NCBI GenBank assembly: GCA_011799875.1
Contig: CM022303.1
Location: 300,836,362-300,900,361 of the forward strand
From: Thinopyrum elongatum
Lineage: Eukaryota; Streptophyta; Magnoliopsida; Poales; Poaceae
Reading direction: 5' to 3'
Length of the DNA stretch: 64,000 bases
This document shows, in pieces, positions 25,401-35,585 of the stretch (the first letter of the stretch is position 1; every line of letters begins with the position of its first letter). Position numbers and translations under genes: made by a program. Below the pieces are notes generated by a model. The model made no database searches. It worked only from the letters and a program-made list of their open reading frames with translations, and was not told where the DNA came from.

Positions 25401-25820
25401 ACCGAACAGACTCCCTTCTCCCTAGTCTATGGGGCAGAAGCAGTTATCCCCACGAAACTCATTTACGGATCACCTCGAGTGCTTGCCTACGATGAAGCAG
25501 CATGGGAACAGCACATGCGTGACGACGCCGTGCTTCTCGAGGAGAACCATCTCCGGGCTGCTACGCGTGCTGCACGCTATTAGCAAGCCCTGCGTCGCTA
25601 TCATAGCCGCAGGGTTCATGCCCAGTATTTTGAGGAAGGTGACCTTGTCCTTAGGCGCTTTCAGTCCGCCAAGGGTACAAACAAGTTGTCGCCAAAGTGG
25701 GAAGGCCCTTACCGGGTAGTACGAGTCACCAGACCTGGCGCAGTCTATCTGGAGACCGGAGATGGCATTCAATTGCAAAACTCGTGGAATATTGAGCATC
25801 TCTACAAGTTCTACCCGTAA
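19447..25820 (+). pseudogene. Nearly complete but stopped gag-pol of element B (Tat type)
   Basis: I place the start at ATG 19447 (MAPKRKPGAANHPSTSK); the frame is open upstream to 19375. Gag runs to about 21290 with the capsid-like block around 20600-20960 and a Cys/His motif (CKIHRTKGHDLQEC) near 21235. Protease shows LVDSGAGLNLI at about 21742. Reverse transcriptase spans 22430-23170 with YMDD at 22939-22950. Its RNase H runs to about 23700 and includes a frameshift near 23560. A second RNase H (MYFDGAFFLQGAG) covers 23935-24310. Integrase follows with zinc cysteines CEACQ near 24890, DILGPF, ITDNGTQF and GQAERANAEV. All of 19447-23560 stays in one frame, broken only by TAG at 20569, 21286, 21496, 21565 and 22354 and TGA at 21427. 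TAG at 25581 breaks the second frame before the final TAA at 25818. Confidence 0.94.
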
Positions 25821-27545
25821 GGCGCGGCTGTCGGGCCCTGCCCGGCAGCCACCCTTTTGTACAGGCCTTGCCTCAGCTGCATGTAACCCCTTGTACAAAG
25901 CCAGGCGCAGACCCTGAGCAACAGAGAAATAAATGAAGCGCTGGGGGCCCCCGACAAGTTGCATGCATGCATAAGCATTCCATAAGCATTGCATGATTCA
26001 TGTAGATAGGTTGCATGATCATGTAGATAGATTGCATCTGGCATCATCTTCATTTGCATAAACTGCAGGCTCCTACCATGGACATAGTCCTGGGAAGAAG
26101 ATGCGAAGATAAGCCAGCACTACGGTCTCCGGCAAGCCAAACAGATAAGTTCCATCTCTTATCCATACATGTTCCGTGAGTAGGACTTGTGCATATGAAA
26201 ACCTCGCCACCTCGAAAACAATGGTGCTCCCATCTACTGACACGAACGCTGCTTCGGTCAGGATGGTCGTAGTGGCCTTTGGCTGAAAGGGGATGGCGGG
26301 GGGCTGGTCTCTCCCAATAGGTCCTGCGCCCGACAGGCTCAGCCTCACGGCAGTAGTCCTATGGGGTGCCGGCAAGGTAGCTTACCGGGATCTACTTGTT
26401 TACATGGAAGTATGGAGGCGTTTCACCTCTGCATGGATATTGTACATGCACAAGTGCCCGGCAAAGCTTATCTTTTTCATTAGTATGCTGATCAACAAGT
26501 ACAAATCTCATGGAACATAAACATGGATACAAGAGATTACATTATTCGAACTAAAATTTGGCAAGTGCCTACAGATTTAAGACTAAAAAAAGATAAGTGC
26601 CCCGTGATCTCCTCTTTTCATTTTCCCTCCACCAGGTATTGCGGTGGGAAGAGAAGGCGGCTGAAAGAGCACCCAAGCAGGAGCCCACCCCCAATCCTGT
26701 CGTGGCCTACCGGGCGCGGCCTGACAAGATCGAGAGTGGCGAGGCTGCGAAGGAGGGGCACAAAGAGCGGCACGGCGGTGCCCTGGTCACCACCTCCAGG
26801 ACCAGCAAGAAGCCCTAGCTCGAGCACCGGAGGGATCAACCACCGACGCCCAGCTGGAAGACTGCTGGAGGAGGGGGAAGGCATCAAGGGAACATCCCTC
26901 CCCGGCTATCACCCGAAGAGGCTGGTGATGATGGTGCCGGGGAGGGAGGAGAAGAGCGGAAAGACAAGGTAGCAGGTCGCCAATACGAGATGAAGGCGTC
27001 GGTGCCATCGTACTCCGACCTGACGCCCTACCTCCCGCCTCCCCCGCCTTCCCTCGATTCCTCTCCATCACCGTCGCTCCAGGAAGACGCCGGGCCCCCC
27101 AGCCCGGCACCTCCCCCGAAGAGACGGCGAGCGACTGCGACGAGCAGGACACTCGAGGCGCGCTGCTCCCCACCTTGGCGGGTAGGAAGGCACCTCCGTC
27201 CTTAGCAAGAATACGAGATCCGCCGGAAGGAGCAGTCCTAGGATTACCAAGGACCCCATATACTGCATCCCAGGCAAGCATCAAGAGCCCCGGACGCCTC
27301 ACCAACAGGGTGGCGACCCCCGGCGAAGCGCGACACTAGACCAGACTCACTCCCCAAGCATCAGCACGAGCATTTGACATCATCGGCAACTCCAAGCTAG
27401 GGCCCGGGGCCCAGCCCCGGGCTCTCCCTTTCAGCATACCCAGAAGAAGCAGAAGGCGGAAGAGGAGAGGAATGTGGATGAGTGCCTCCGCTCCTCCCCC
27501 GCTCCTCCTTTTATAGGCGGGCTGGGGATGGGGGCTGATTCCCCA
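25821..27545 (+). other. 3' non-coding region of element B, upstream of the Angela insertion
   Basis: Long non-coding 3' regions are usual in Tat elements. This one has a local repeat of 'catgtagatag' near 26000-26035 and turns GC-rich after 26640. ORFs on both strands (for example 26787-27305 minus) are short, overlapping and unlike any protein I know. No accessory gene can be supported. Confidence 0.6.
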
Positions 27546-27550
27546 GCGAG

Positions 27551-29306
27551 TGATGGGGATCGTAGCAGAAATTTAAAAAATTTCTACGCATCACCAAGAT
27601 CAATCTATGGAGTCATCTAGCAACGAGAGAGAGAGGAGTGCATCTACATACCATTGTAGATCGCGAGCGGAAGCGTTCAAGAGAACGGGGTTGATGGAGT
27701 CGTACTCGTCGTGATCCAAATCACCGATGATCCTAGCGCCGAACGGACGGCACCTCCGCGTTCAACACACGTACGGAGCGGAGACGTCTCCTCCTTCTTG
27801 ATCCAGCAAGGGGGGAGGAGAAGTTGATGGAGATCCAACAGCACGACGGCGTGGTGGTGGAAGCAGCGGGATTCCAGCAGGGCTTCGCCAAGCGCTACTA
27901 GAGGAGGAAGAGGTGTCACGGGAGGGAGAGGGAGGCGCCAGGGCTTAGGGTGCGGTTGCCCTCCCTCCCCTCCACTATATATAGGGGCTAGAGGGGGCGC
28001 ATGCCCCCTTGGAGATCCCATCTAGAGGGGGGGCGGCGGCCCCTCGGGGGGCAACGGTCCCCTTAGGGTTTCCATCCAGGGGGGCGCATGCCCCCTCGGG
28101 GGGGCAACGGCCCCCTAGGGTTTCCAACCCTAGGCGCCTTGGGCCCTTGGGTGGGGTGCACCAGCCCACCAGGGGCTGGTTCCCACGCCACTTCAGCCCA
28201 TGGGGCCCTCCGGGATAGGTGGCCCCACCCGGTGGACCCCCGGGACCCTTCCGGTGGTCCGGGTACAATACCGGTGACCCCCGAAACTCTCCCGGTGGCC
28301 GTAACTGGACTTCCTATATATATATATATATATATATCTTTTCCTCCGGACCATTCCGGAACTCCTCGTGACGTCCGGGATCTCATCCGGGACTCCGAAC
28401 AATTTTCGGTTAACCGCATACTAATATCCCATAACAACTCTAGCGTCACCGAACCTTAAGTGTGTAGACCCTACGGGTTCGGGAACCATGCAGACATGAC
28501 CGAGACATCTCTCCGGCCAATAACCAACAGCGGGATCTGGATACCCATGTTGGCTCCTACATGTTCCACGATGATCTCATCGGATGAACCACGATGTCGA
28601 GGATTCAATCAATCCCGTACGCAATTCCCTTTGTCCATCGGTATGTTACTTGCCCGAGATTCGATCGTAGGTATCCTTATACCTTGTTCAATCTCGTTAC
28701 CGGCAAGTCTCTTTACTCGTTCCGTAACGCATGATCCCGTGGCTAACTCCTTAGTCACATTGAGCTCATTACGATGATGCATTACCGAGTGGGCCCAGAG
28801 ATACCTCTCCGTCATACGGAGTGACAAATCCCAGTCTCGATTCGTGCCAACCCAACAGACACTTTCGGAGATACCTGTAGTGCACCTTTATAGTTACCCA
28901 GTTACGTTGTGACGTTTGATACACCCAAAGCATTCCTACGGTATCCGGGAGTTGCACAATCTCATGGTCTAAGGAAATGATACTTGACATTAGAAAGCTC
29001 TAGCGAACGAACTATACGATCTTGTGCTATGCTTAGGATTGGGTCTTGTCCATCACATCATTCTCCTAATGATGTGATCCCGTTATCAACGACATCTAAT
29101 GTCCATGGTCAGGAAACCATAACCATCTATTGATCAACGAGCTAGTCAACTAGACGCTCACTAGGGACATGTTGTGGTCTATGTATTCACACATGTATTA
29201 CGATTTCCGGATAACACAATTATAGCATGAACAATAGACAATTATCATGAACAAGGAAATATAATAATAACCATTTTATTATTGCCTCTAGGGCATATTT
29301 CCAACA
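27551..29306 (-). mobile_element. Solo LTR of BARE1/WIS/Angela (Copia), minus orientation
   Basis: On the minus strand it starts TGTTGGAAATATGCCCTAG at 29306, the diagnostic start of this family. It ends at 27551 (TGATGGGGATC on the + strand). The 5-bp duplication GCGAG is perfect (27546-27550 and 29307-29311). There is no internal domain, so the insertion has recombined to a 1,756-bp solo LTR. A CTATATATAG promoter-like site is at 27975-27984 and a (TA)n run at about 28315-28337. Confidence 0.95.
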
Positions 29307-29311
29307 GCGAG

Positions 29312-29679
29312 TACCCGCCGTCCTCCTCCACCAATCCAAGAAGATCAGGCCCCTGCCTTGATGCTCTCCCGCATCACGCGCCTCCATTACCTACCCCACT
29401 CAATGCATGCAGCATACGTGGCTAAGGATAAGGGCACGGTGGGAAGAGTGAATTGGCAGTTATCCGCCCGTGCGTTAAAGGCATTCACGGGCCATTACAA
29501 GAAAGGCCCCACCACAATTGGCGTTGCACGGCACGCGGGAAAACCGGAAACTGACCCGAGCTCAAGTTAATGAAGATGATCTCAAAGGGCAGAGCCGCCC
29601 TTACATTTCTGCCTGTGCACTGGTTAGGGCCTACCCCGACGACGCCCAGCGGCGCGTCCGTGCCAGGCCCGGGGGCTCC
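29312..29679 (+). other. End of the element B internal region, up to the polypurine tract
   Basis: About 370 bp continue the 3' non-coding region after the solo LTR. The last bases before the 3' LTR are 'caggcccgggggctcc', a weak G-rich polypurine tract candidate. No gene is present. Confidence 0.55.
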
Positions 29680-30584
29680 TGTCGGTGCAACAGACCCTGG
29701 GTCCATTGCACGGACTGTGCACAGGCCAGAAACAAGATTACAAGACCAAGATCAGACTAAACAAGGAGGATCAACTCCTTTGAAGGATCCAAGTGCAAGT
29801 CAAGAAGGCCAAGGTGAGCTAGAGGAGCAGGGCATTGCTAAGGGAAGGACCTACCTTGCCGGGCAGGCGAGCCTGGAAGGGTTGGGTTTTGCCCGGAAGC
29901 AAGCTCCCAGATCGTCCCGGCAAGCCTGCCGGGGCTGGCGGAGGCAAGCCACTCCACCGCTCCAACTCACAAGCGACGCAAGTCAGTAATCGAAGCGGTG
30001 TCAAGCTTCAAGGTGACTAAGTGGCTGCTTTCTGCCACATGGTAGCCACTTCCTACAGCAAACACCTCCATATGACACCCGTCTTGAGACGTGTCAAGCG
30101 AGCAGGCGCGAAGCTGGCAAAACAGCTCGGCAGGGCCTGCCGGGCGAGCTGTGATGTGACACTGAGAGGCGCATTTAATGCGCTCTGTCAGCCTGCAGAG
30201 TTAGATATGATAGCACTGTGAGCTATCTAATCAGTACGCAAAGACTGATTTGCCACTGTGGTGACCCCTTAATCTATAAAAGGAGGCCCATGGCAACCGT
30301 AGAAATGGTTGGACCCTCACATATCCATACGCGCGTAGCCACTCTCGCCCCCAGAGCGACCTTGTCGGGCAAGTGTGCTACATTCACCACCATTATCCAC
30401 CATCAATCCACCAAAGCAGGAGTAGGGTTTTACGCCTCACGGCGGCCCGAACCTGGGTAAAGACTGCCCGTGTGATCTCTGCCGTGCTGCGCGATGCTTC
30501 TCCGCTCTTTGTGCAACGTGCCCATCCCCCCGCCGAACCAAAGGGGGCTCATGGCCCCATAGGTGGCCATGGTTTCCCACGACA
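29680..30584 (+). repeat. 3' LTR of element B
   Basis: 905 bp, aligned end to end with the 5' LTR apart from about 28 substitutions, mostly transitions, and a one-base indel. It contains TATAAAA at 30275-30281. Confidence 0.93.
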
Positions 30585-30589
30585 GTGGG

Positions 30590-30677
30590 ACTTCACAAGT
30601 TATGGTTGGAGCGAAACTCCAGAATCTTCGATGGGAAAGCGGCGCATGTTGAGAGGGTGGTTGTGTTGGAAAAGTAA
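30590..30677 (+). pseudogene. LINE ORF2 C-terminus (segment 3 of 3)
   Basis: Joined to 18440 this reads LHKLWLERNSRIFDGK and ends with TAA at 30675-30677. The W-LWLERN-RIF motif is a common C-terminal signature of plant LINE ORF2. No poly-A tail is evident downstream. Confidence 0.72.
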
Positions 30678-31214
30678 GAACACAAGATATGTTGTCCCTC
30701 GATGAAATGATGAACCGATGAACTGTGTGTTGATCATGTTTATACGTAGCATTGTATGAGTTTGCCGTTTCAAATATAGAAGACGCGGCTGTGAAAGATA
30801 ACACATACGACGTGACCGGTCCGTTTGTAGACGCAACAGGGAAAAGGGGCGCTCGGAGTGGTGGCAGGACACAGGTAAGAGAAAGATCTGGGACGTCCAA
30901 TTCCTATCCGAAAGCCACAGGGTAGCCACAGGATACCTCTGAGCCACCACCAACAACGTCCATCCCAAAACGGAAAAGAACGCGGAGGCCGGGCCACGGG
31001 ATTTAGAGAGAAAGGCTAATCAGCGAAACAGCGGTACCGTGCGTCGAGGAAGCAACACGTGTAGGGGTCTCCCGGCGCGAATTTTGAAGTTTCGGTGGGG
31101 ACGGTGGTGCGGAGGCGCGCCCCTACCGCTGGTGCCGTACTCATCCGAGTGACAAGGTGATGGAGCCCTTCCACTCGCCCTCCGCAACTTTCGCAAGAAT
31201 CCAAGAATTTTTCA
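30678..31214. other. Unassigned sequence, possibly LINE 3' end and upstream flank of the MADS locus
   Basis: About 540 bp with no supported ORF. The right part is gene-flank-like in composition and runs into the left end of the Mutator-like element. If that element is removed, this sequence becomes the immediate upstream region of the MADS exon. Confidence 0.35.
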
Positions 31215-32868
31215 GAGTCAATTACATCACTGGTGTCATAACTTGGCGTGAAAAGTTAGTTTAGTGTTAAAACTTGTGGCATACATTGAACTGGTGCCAC
31301 AACTTGGTTTTAACGTACATATACGGTGCAAATCACGGTTCTATACAAACTGAGTGCTGATTAGGCATGCCAACGTGACATGGGGCCCGCAGCGACTGGA
31401 CGGCAAAGTGGACGTGTGGCCTGCTATTTTGGAAAAAAAACCTCAAAAAAAATTTGTCACCAAAAATACTATGCCACGGCTGCAAGGGTCCACTTGTCAG
31501 CTTCCCACAAATAAATGAAAAATTCGTACACACGAGGGACTCAAACAACTAAGCTGTAGATAACAGCAGCGCAAGGCTAACCACCTGACACTTAGGCATT
31601 TTTATGTAATAATTGGATGCTGCTGCTATATATTCTTTGACTATTAAGCGGGCTGCAGTCTCTACATCCCATTTGTACATTTTTTTCAGAAATTTATAGA
31701 ATATATGTAAATTATAATAGTGTTTTATAAATAATATATATATGTATGAAATAAATTGCATTATAAAATAATCATGTATGGATTTTGCATTTATTGATAT
31801 AATAAATTATGAATTATATAGGTGTTCATGTAATAATTTGCATATTGAATAAGAACATATATTCAATAAATTCTTATATAAGTTTAAAATTGTTCGCAGT
31901 TTTAACAAAATATTAATGTAATATACAAATGTATTCATGCTTTAAGTAAGTGTTTATGTTTTTATATATTTTAATAAATGCTTATATAAGTTAAAAAAAT
32001 TCACAGTTAAAAAAAATTCATGTAGTGTATAAAAGTGTTCCTGCTTTAAGAAAGTTTTTATTTTACTATATATTTTAAATTCTTAAATAAGTTTTCAAAT
32101 ATTCACAGTTTTAACAAAATATTCATGTAGAATATAAAAGTGTTCATGCTTTAAAAACCATATATTCATATAGTGTAAAAATAGTTGGCTGGGATCAGAA
32201 GCAGCGACATGTAGTCATCATGTGCGAGTGGCCACCACACCACCCAGCAGCGTTACTTTTTTTTTGGAATTTATAAAATATATACTTTTTATTTCAATAA
32301 ATGCTAATATAAGTTTAGAATGTTCATGATTTAAATAAAACAATATGTAGTATATAAGAGTGCTCATTGCTATTTTTAAATTTATTTTATTTTAACACAC
32401 AGTTACAAATTACATGTATTTTAATATATTTTTTACAAAAATAACAATGTTAAATGGGTTGTTGGGACTCCCGCCCACTTAAGTCAGAATGGTTATATGA
32501 GTTTCGTATCGTTTAATCACAAGGAACGATGTTTGGTGTATTGGTGTGGCTGGCGGCACTGCAGGCGTTAGGCGTCAGGTAACAATTTTTGCACAATACT
32601 AGCCTCCATCTGTGAGAAAAATATTGGCCCCTGCCAGGGGCTTATTCATGACAAAAATTACGAGTTTTTTTTCACAAAATAGCAGGCACACGTCGTCCAG
32701 TCGCTGACAGCGGCCCCATGCCACGTTGGTGCGTTTAATCAGCACCGTGTTCGCATTGCACGCCAAAGTCAAGTTGTGGCACCAGTTCAGTGTACTGTAC
32801 GCCATAAGTTTTAGCACTAAACTGACTTTTCGCGTCAAGTTGTGGCACCAGTGGTGTAATTGTCCTCG
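31215..32868. mobile_element. Non-autonomous Mutator-like element with about 225-bp terminal inverted repeats
   Basis: The left end (31215 to about 31440) and right end (about 32640-32868) are inverted copies. Both begin GAG, then a CAATTAC.(C/T)CACTGGTG block, then AAAGT(T/C)AGTTTAGTG, then 'aactggtgccacaactt', a 'gtgctgatta' block, 'catggggcc', and 'cctgctattttg'. The 1.2-kb interior is very AT-rich and has no transposase. Long inverted repeats without coding capacity fit a MULE derivative. The flanks contain GCAAGA-like sequence on both sides, but I cannot define a clean 9-bp duplication. It lies about 115 bp upstream of the MADS start codon. Confidence 0.75.
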
Positions 32869-32983
32869 CAAGATTTAGTTCTGCTCTCTATGACCAGCTA
32901 GCTGCCACCGGCCTCCTCCACCCCTCACTTCGCTGGTCGTCTGGTTTTTGCTGGGTAGCTAGCTAGCTAGGGCCTGGTTAGGA

Positions 32984-33262
32984 ATGGCTGCGGAGGCGGG
33001 GAGGGGGATACAGATGCAACAGGAAGAGCATGACGTGACGGAGGAGGTGGGTGGAAGGAAGGACGGGAGGAAGCGGGGCAAGGTGGAGCTACGGCGGATA
33101 GAGGACCGGACAAGCCGGCAGGTTCGCTTCTCAAAGCGGCGGAGCGGGCTCTTCAAAAAGGCCTTCGAGCTCTACGTGTTGTGCGACACCGAGGTCGCGC
33201 TCGTTGTCTTCTCACCCGCCGGCCGCCTATACGAGTTCGTCTCATCCCTCATCCGACACCAG
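32984..33262 (+). CDS. MADS-box first exon (FLC/ODDSOC-like MIKC type), possibly a broken gene
   Basis: ATG at 32984 opens a 93-codon exon ending at a strong donor, CAG|GTATGT. After a 28-residue lead ([16 protein letters not shown]...), residues 29-85 form a MADS domain: [57 protein letters not shown] domains bind CArG-box DNA as dimers in the nucleus. The LRRIED and [12 protein letters not shown] wording resembles the cereal FLC clade (ODDSOC/OsMADS51-like). Normally conserved small residues are replaced in LYVLCDTE. The first 520 bp of the intron (33263-33784) hold nothing recognised; the open frame there is read-through. The next exon is probably at 39743. Splice phases do not match cleanly, so this may be a pseudogene. 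Confidence 0.7.
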
Positions 33263-33784
33263 GTATGTAGTTACGTAATGCGCACAACAAACCACCCAAA
33301 TTTGCTCTCCATTAATCTTGAAGATAATATATATGCCGGTGTTCTTGCTTCTTGTTTTAGCCGAGCAGAGGTACAGATTAGTCCAAAAAAATCGTATGTA
33401 GGCGCCGGCTCCGACATGGTTAATTTACGAATGGGTGTGTTGAAGTATCTTGACCTGTTCATATCTGTGCGGAGAGCCAAAAATGATACAGTACTACGTA
33501 GTGTAGCTGCAGATGCCCAGGCCGGATATATTTTTCTCTCTGATTTTATGTTGCGTTTCGTTGTTACTCCCTCTGTAAATCTTTGATAGTTTTAGCCTTT
33601 TAAGTCACAACTTTAGTGACCTAAAATGCTGAGTGATTACTTCTGTGTGCCTTTGCATGTGTCTGGAAGTTTGTAATACACGTTTTCACGTTGTCAGTGT
33701 TTTTCTCCCTTTTTCTAAAATACTTTCAAGTTTCTAATACTTTCAATCATCGGTACATGTTGCCGTATTAGTTTTTCTTAAGAA

Positions 33785-34016
33785 CTACCTCCATTCAGGT
33801 TTATTAGGTCCCAGTATTTTGGGTCAAACTTTAACAGTCTATATAAATAACATCATATAATTTATATGTTAAAAAAGTATACCATTTAACTAGTATTTGA
33901 AAGAGAATTCACACCATATGATTATTGTGACGTATAATTTATATTTTGTTAGTTAATTTTATGATTAAAGTTTGACACTAAATATAAATGGACCTAATAA
34001 ACCTATACGGAGGTAG
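33785..34016. mobile_element. Stowaway-like MITE
   Basis: 232 bp with 27-bp terminal inverted repeats (CTACCTCC.TTCAGGTTTATT at the left; the right end is its near-complement, ending GGAGGTAG). The interior is AT-rich and non-coding. The CTxCCTCC start and a TA at both ends fit the Tc1/mariner Stowaway group. It lies in the inferred first intron of the MADS locus. Confidence 0.8.
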
Positions 34017-34020
34017 TAAT

Positions 34021-35585
34021 GATGGACTAGGATGCAGCACCGGGTGGAGCCGTGGAAGGGCAGGTGGCTCTCGAAGGCGGCCAGGGTGATCCTCATTAAC
34101 TCCTCGCTGTCCAGCCTCTTATGGTTCCTCATGAGTTTCTATAGCCTTCATGAGACTTTGCATCAGGAGATCGCCAAGTACCAGTCCAGATTTTTCTGGG
34201 CAGGCGAGGGCGAGAAGCAGAAAAACCATATGGTGAGCTGGCCTGACATCTGCAAGCCCAAGGACTAGGGAGGTCTTGGGATCTTGTCTTCTCGACGCAT
34301 GAACATTGCTCTCCTGACCCGCTGGCTCTGGAGAATCGCCAATGGGGATGGGGGACTCTGGTTAACCATCATCCGGAATAAATACCTTCATGGTCAACCT
34401 CTAGCTTTCTGCCAGCGCTCTGGTGGCTCCCGGTTCTGGAAGGCTGTGATCCAGCTCCTCCCCGTCCTCCGAATCGGCACGTCCATTACGGTTGGCTCCG
34501 GGTCCACGATGCTATTCTAGTTCGATCGTTGGGTGGGGAACCCCCCCCTGACCGCTCGATTCCTGGAATTATTCTCCATAGCGGTTGACCCTCGGGTCTC
34601 TGTTGAGACGGCCCTTATTGACTTAGGGCGACTCGCTTTCCGGCGCCCCTTCGGCCCCCACGAGGTGGCCGCCTGGGACTCACTCCTCCAGGACATCGCT
34701 CTCCTACCAATGGACGTCTAGGGTGGCCCTGACTCCGTATCTTGGTGGCTGGAGTCCACCGGCCGCTTCTCCACAAAATCCTTATACTCGGCCATCACTC
34801 CTTCGTCGGCCCCTGAGCCTTTTAGCCTGATTTGGGACATCCGACTCCCTCTGAAGATCAGGATCTTCATGTGGCAGTGGATTCGGGGACGCCTACCCTC
34901 TGGGGTGGAGGTCCTCAAGCGTAATGGCCCAGGAGATGGGATGTGCCCCCTCTACAGCACGGTGGAGGATGCTAATCACATCTTTTTCTCCTGCTCCACG
35001 GCCCAATTCCTGTGGTCTTGCTTTCGCGAGACGGTCGGTGGACATTGGTGTAACACCAACTTCCCGGACCTGCTTGCTGAAATCCACGCCTCCGCCCCCC
35101 CCCCCCCCCCCCCCCCCCCCCGCCACCACCACACTAGGTGGTTGTGCGTTGAGGTCCTCGCCTGGACGCTTTGGACCATCCGCAACAAGCTTGTTATTCA
35201 GAAAGTGCCTCTTCGACGTGCGACTGACGCGATCTTTAAAATGTGTGGTTACCTGCAGCTTTGGCGGCCGCTTAGCCGCGCCCAGGACCGGGACGCCATC
35301 GACACCCTCATCGCCGACCTTCGCTCGATGGCCTTCCGCGTGGCGCCCCTGCTGCCGCCCCCTCCACCGGAGCCCGATTAGGCTTGCTATTTCGGGCTGC
35401 TGTGCGTGTGTGTGTGTTTTGTGCTTTCAGGGCTTGTTGAGCTGTGCCCTCAGCATTAACCCCATTTGATACTATGTGTGTTTGTGGACCTTGTGTGTGT
35501 GTGTGTTTGTGAACCTTGTTGGATGCTTGGCTCGGGCGGTTTGCTTTATATATAAAACGGGGCAAAAGCCTTTTTCGGTAATACC
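34021..35585 (+). pseudogene. 5'-truncated LINE with ORF2 C-terminal half and 3' UTR
   Basis: One frame is maintained from 34032 to the stop at 35379-35381. It reads RT C-terminal motifs (LSKAARVILINSSLSSL, GGLGI), an IRNKYLHGQP block, a zf-RVT segment (LPLKIRIFMWQWIRGRLPSG, cysteines near 34945-34990) and WTLWTIRNKLVIQK. Only three TAG codons interrupt it (34266, 34518, 34719); the last two sit where tryptophan is expected. A run of 27 C (35095-35121) encodes nine prolines in frame. The 3' UTR has (GT)n-rich sequence and ends 'ctttttcggtaa', typical of a LINE tail region. Upstream ORF2 and ORF1 are missing. Confidence 0.85.

Larger units (their letters stand above)
18441..30584 (+). mobile_element. 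Full-length Gypsy LTR retrotransposon B (Tat lineage)
   Basis: It is bounded by near-identical 906- and 905-bp LTRs (18441-19346, 29680-30584), both TGTCGGTGCAAC...CCACGACA. Flanks are GTTGG (18436-18440) and GTGGG (30585-30589), a TSD with one mismatch. Removing the element with one TSD copy restores the LINE frame (IVG-LHKLWLERNSRIFDG). A second, plant-type RNase H between the RT/RNase H and integrase domains marks the Tat branch. The 3' region holds an Angela solo LTR, so the native length was about 10.4 kb. By hand count the LTRs differ at about 28 sites. Confidence 0.95.

Noticed and set aside
26787..27305. 172-codon minus-strand ORF in the 3' region of element B
   Set aside because: Antisense accessory ORFs exist in some Tat elements, but this one is Gly/Ser/Arg-rich, overlaps ORFs on the other strand and shows no conserved motif.
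28315..28337. (TA)n run as a possible functional site
   Set aside because: Simple microsatellite inside an Angela solo LTR; recorded with the LTR only.
33263..33586. Continuation of the MADS frame past the donor at 33262
   Set aside because: MADS similarity stops exactly at a consensus donor and the rest reads like intron; treated as read-through.
35400..35510. (GT)n-rich tract after the LINE stop codon
   Set aside because: Ordinary 3' UTR simple sequence of this LINE; no independent feature.
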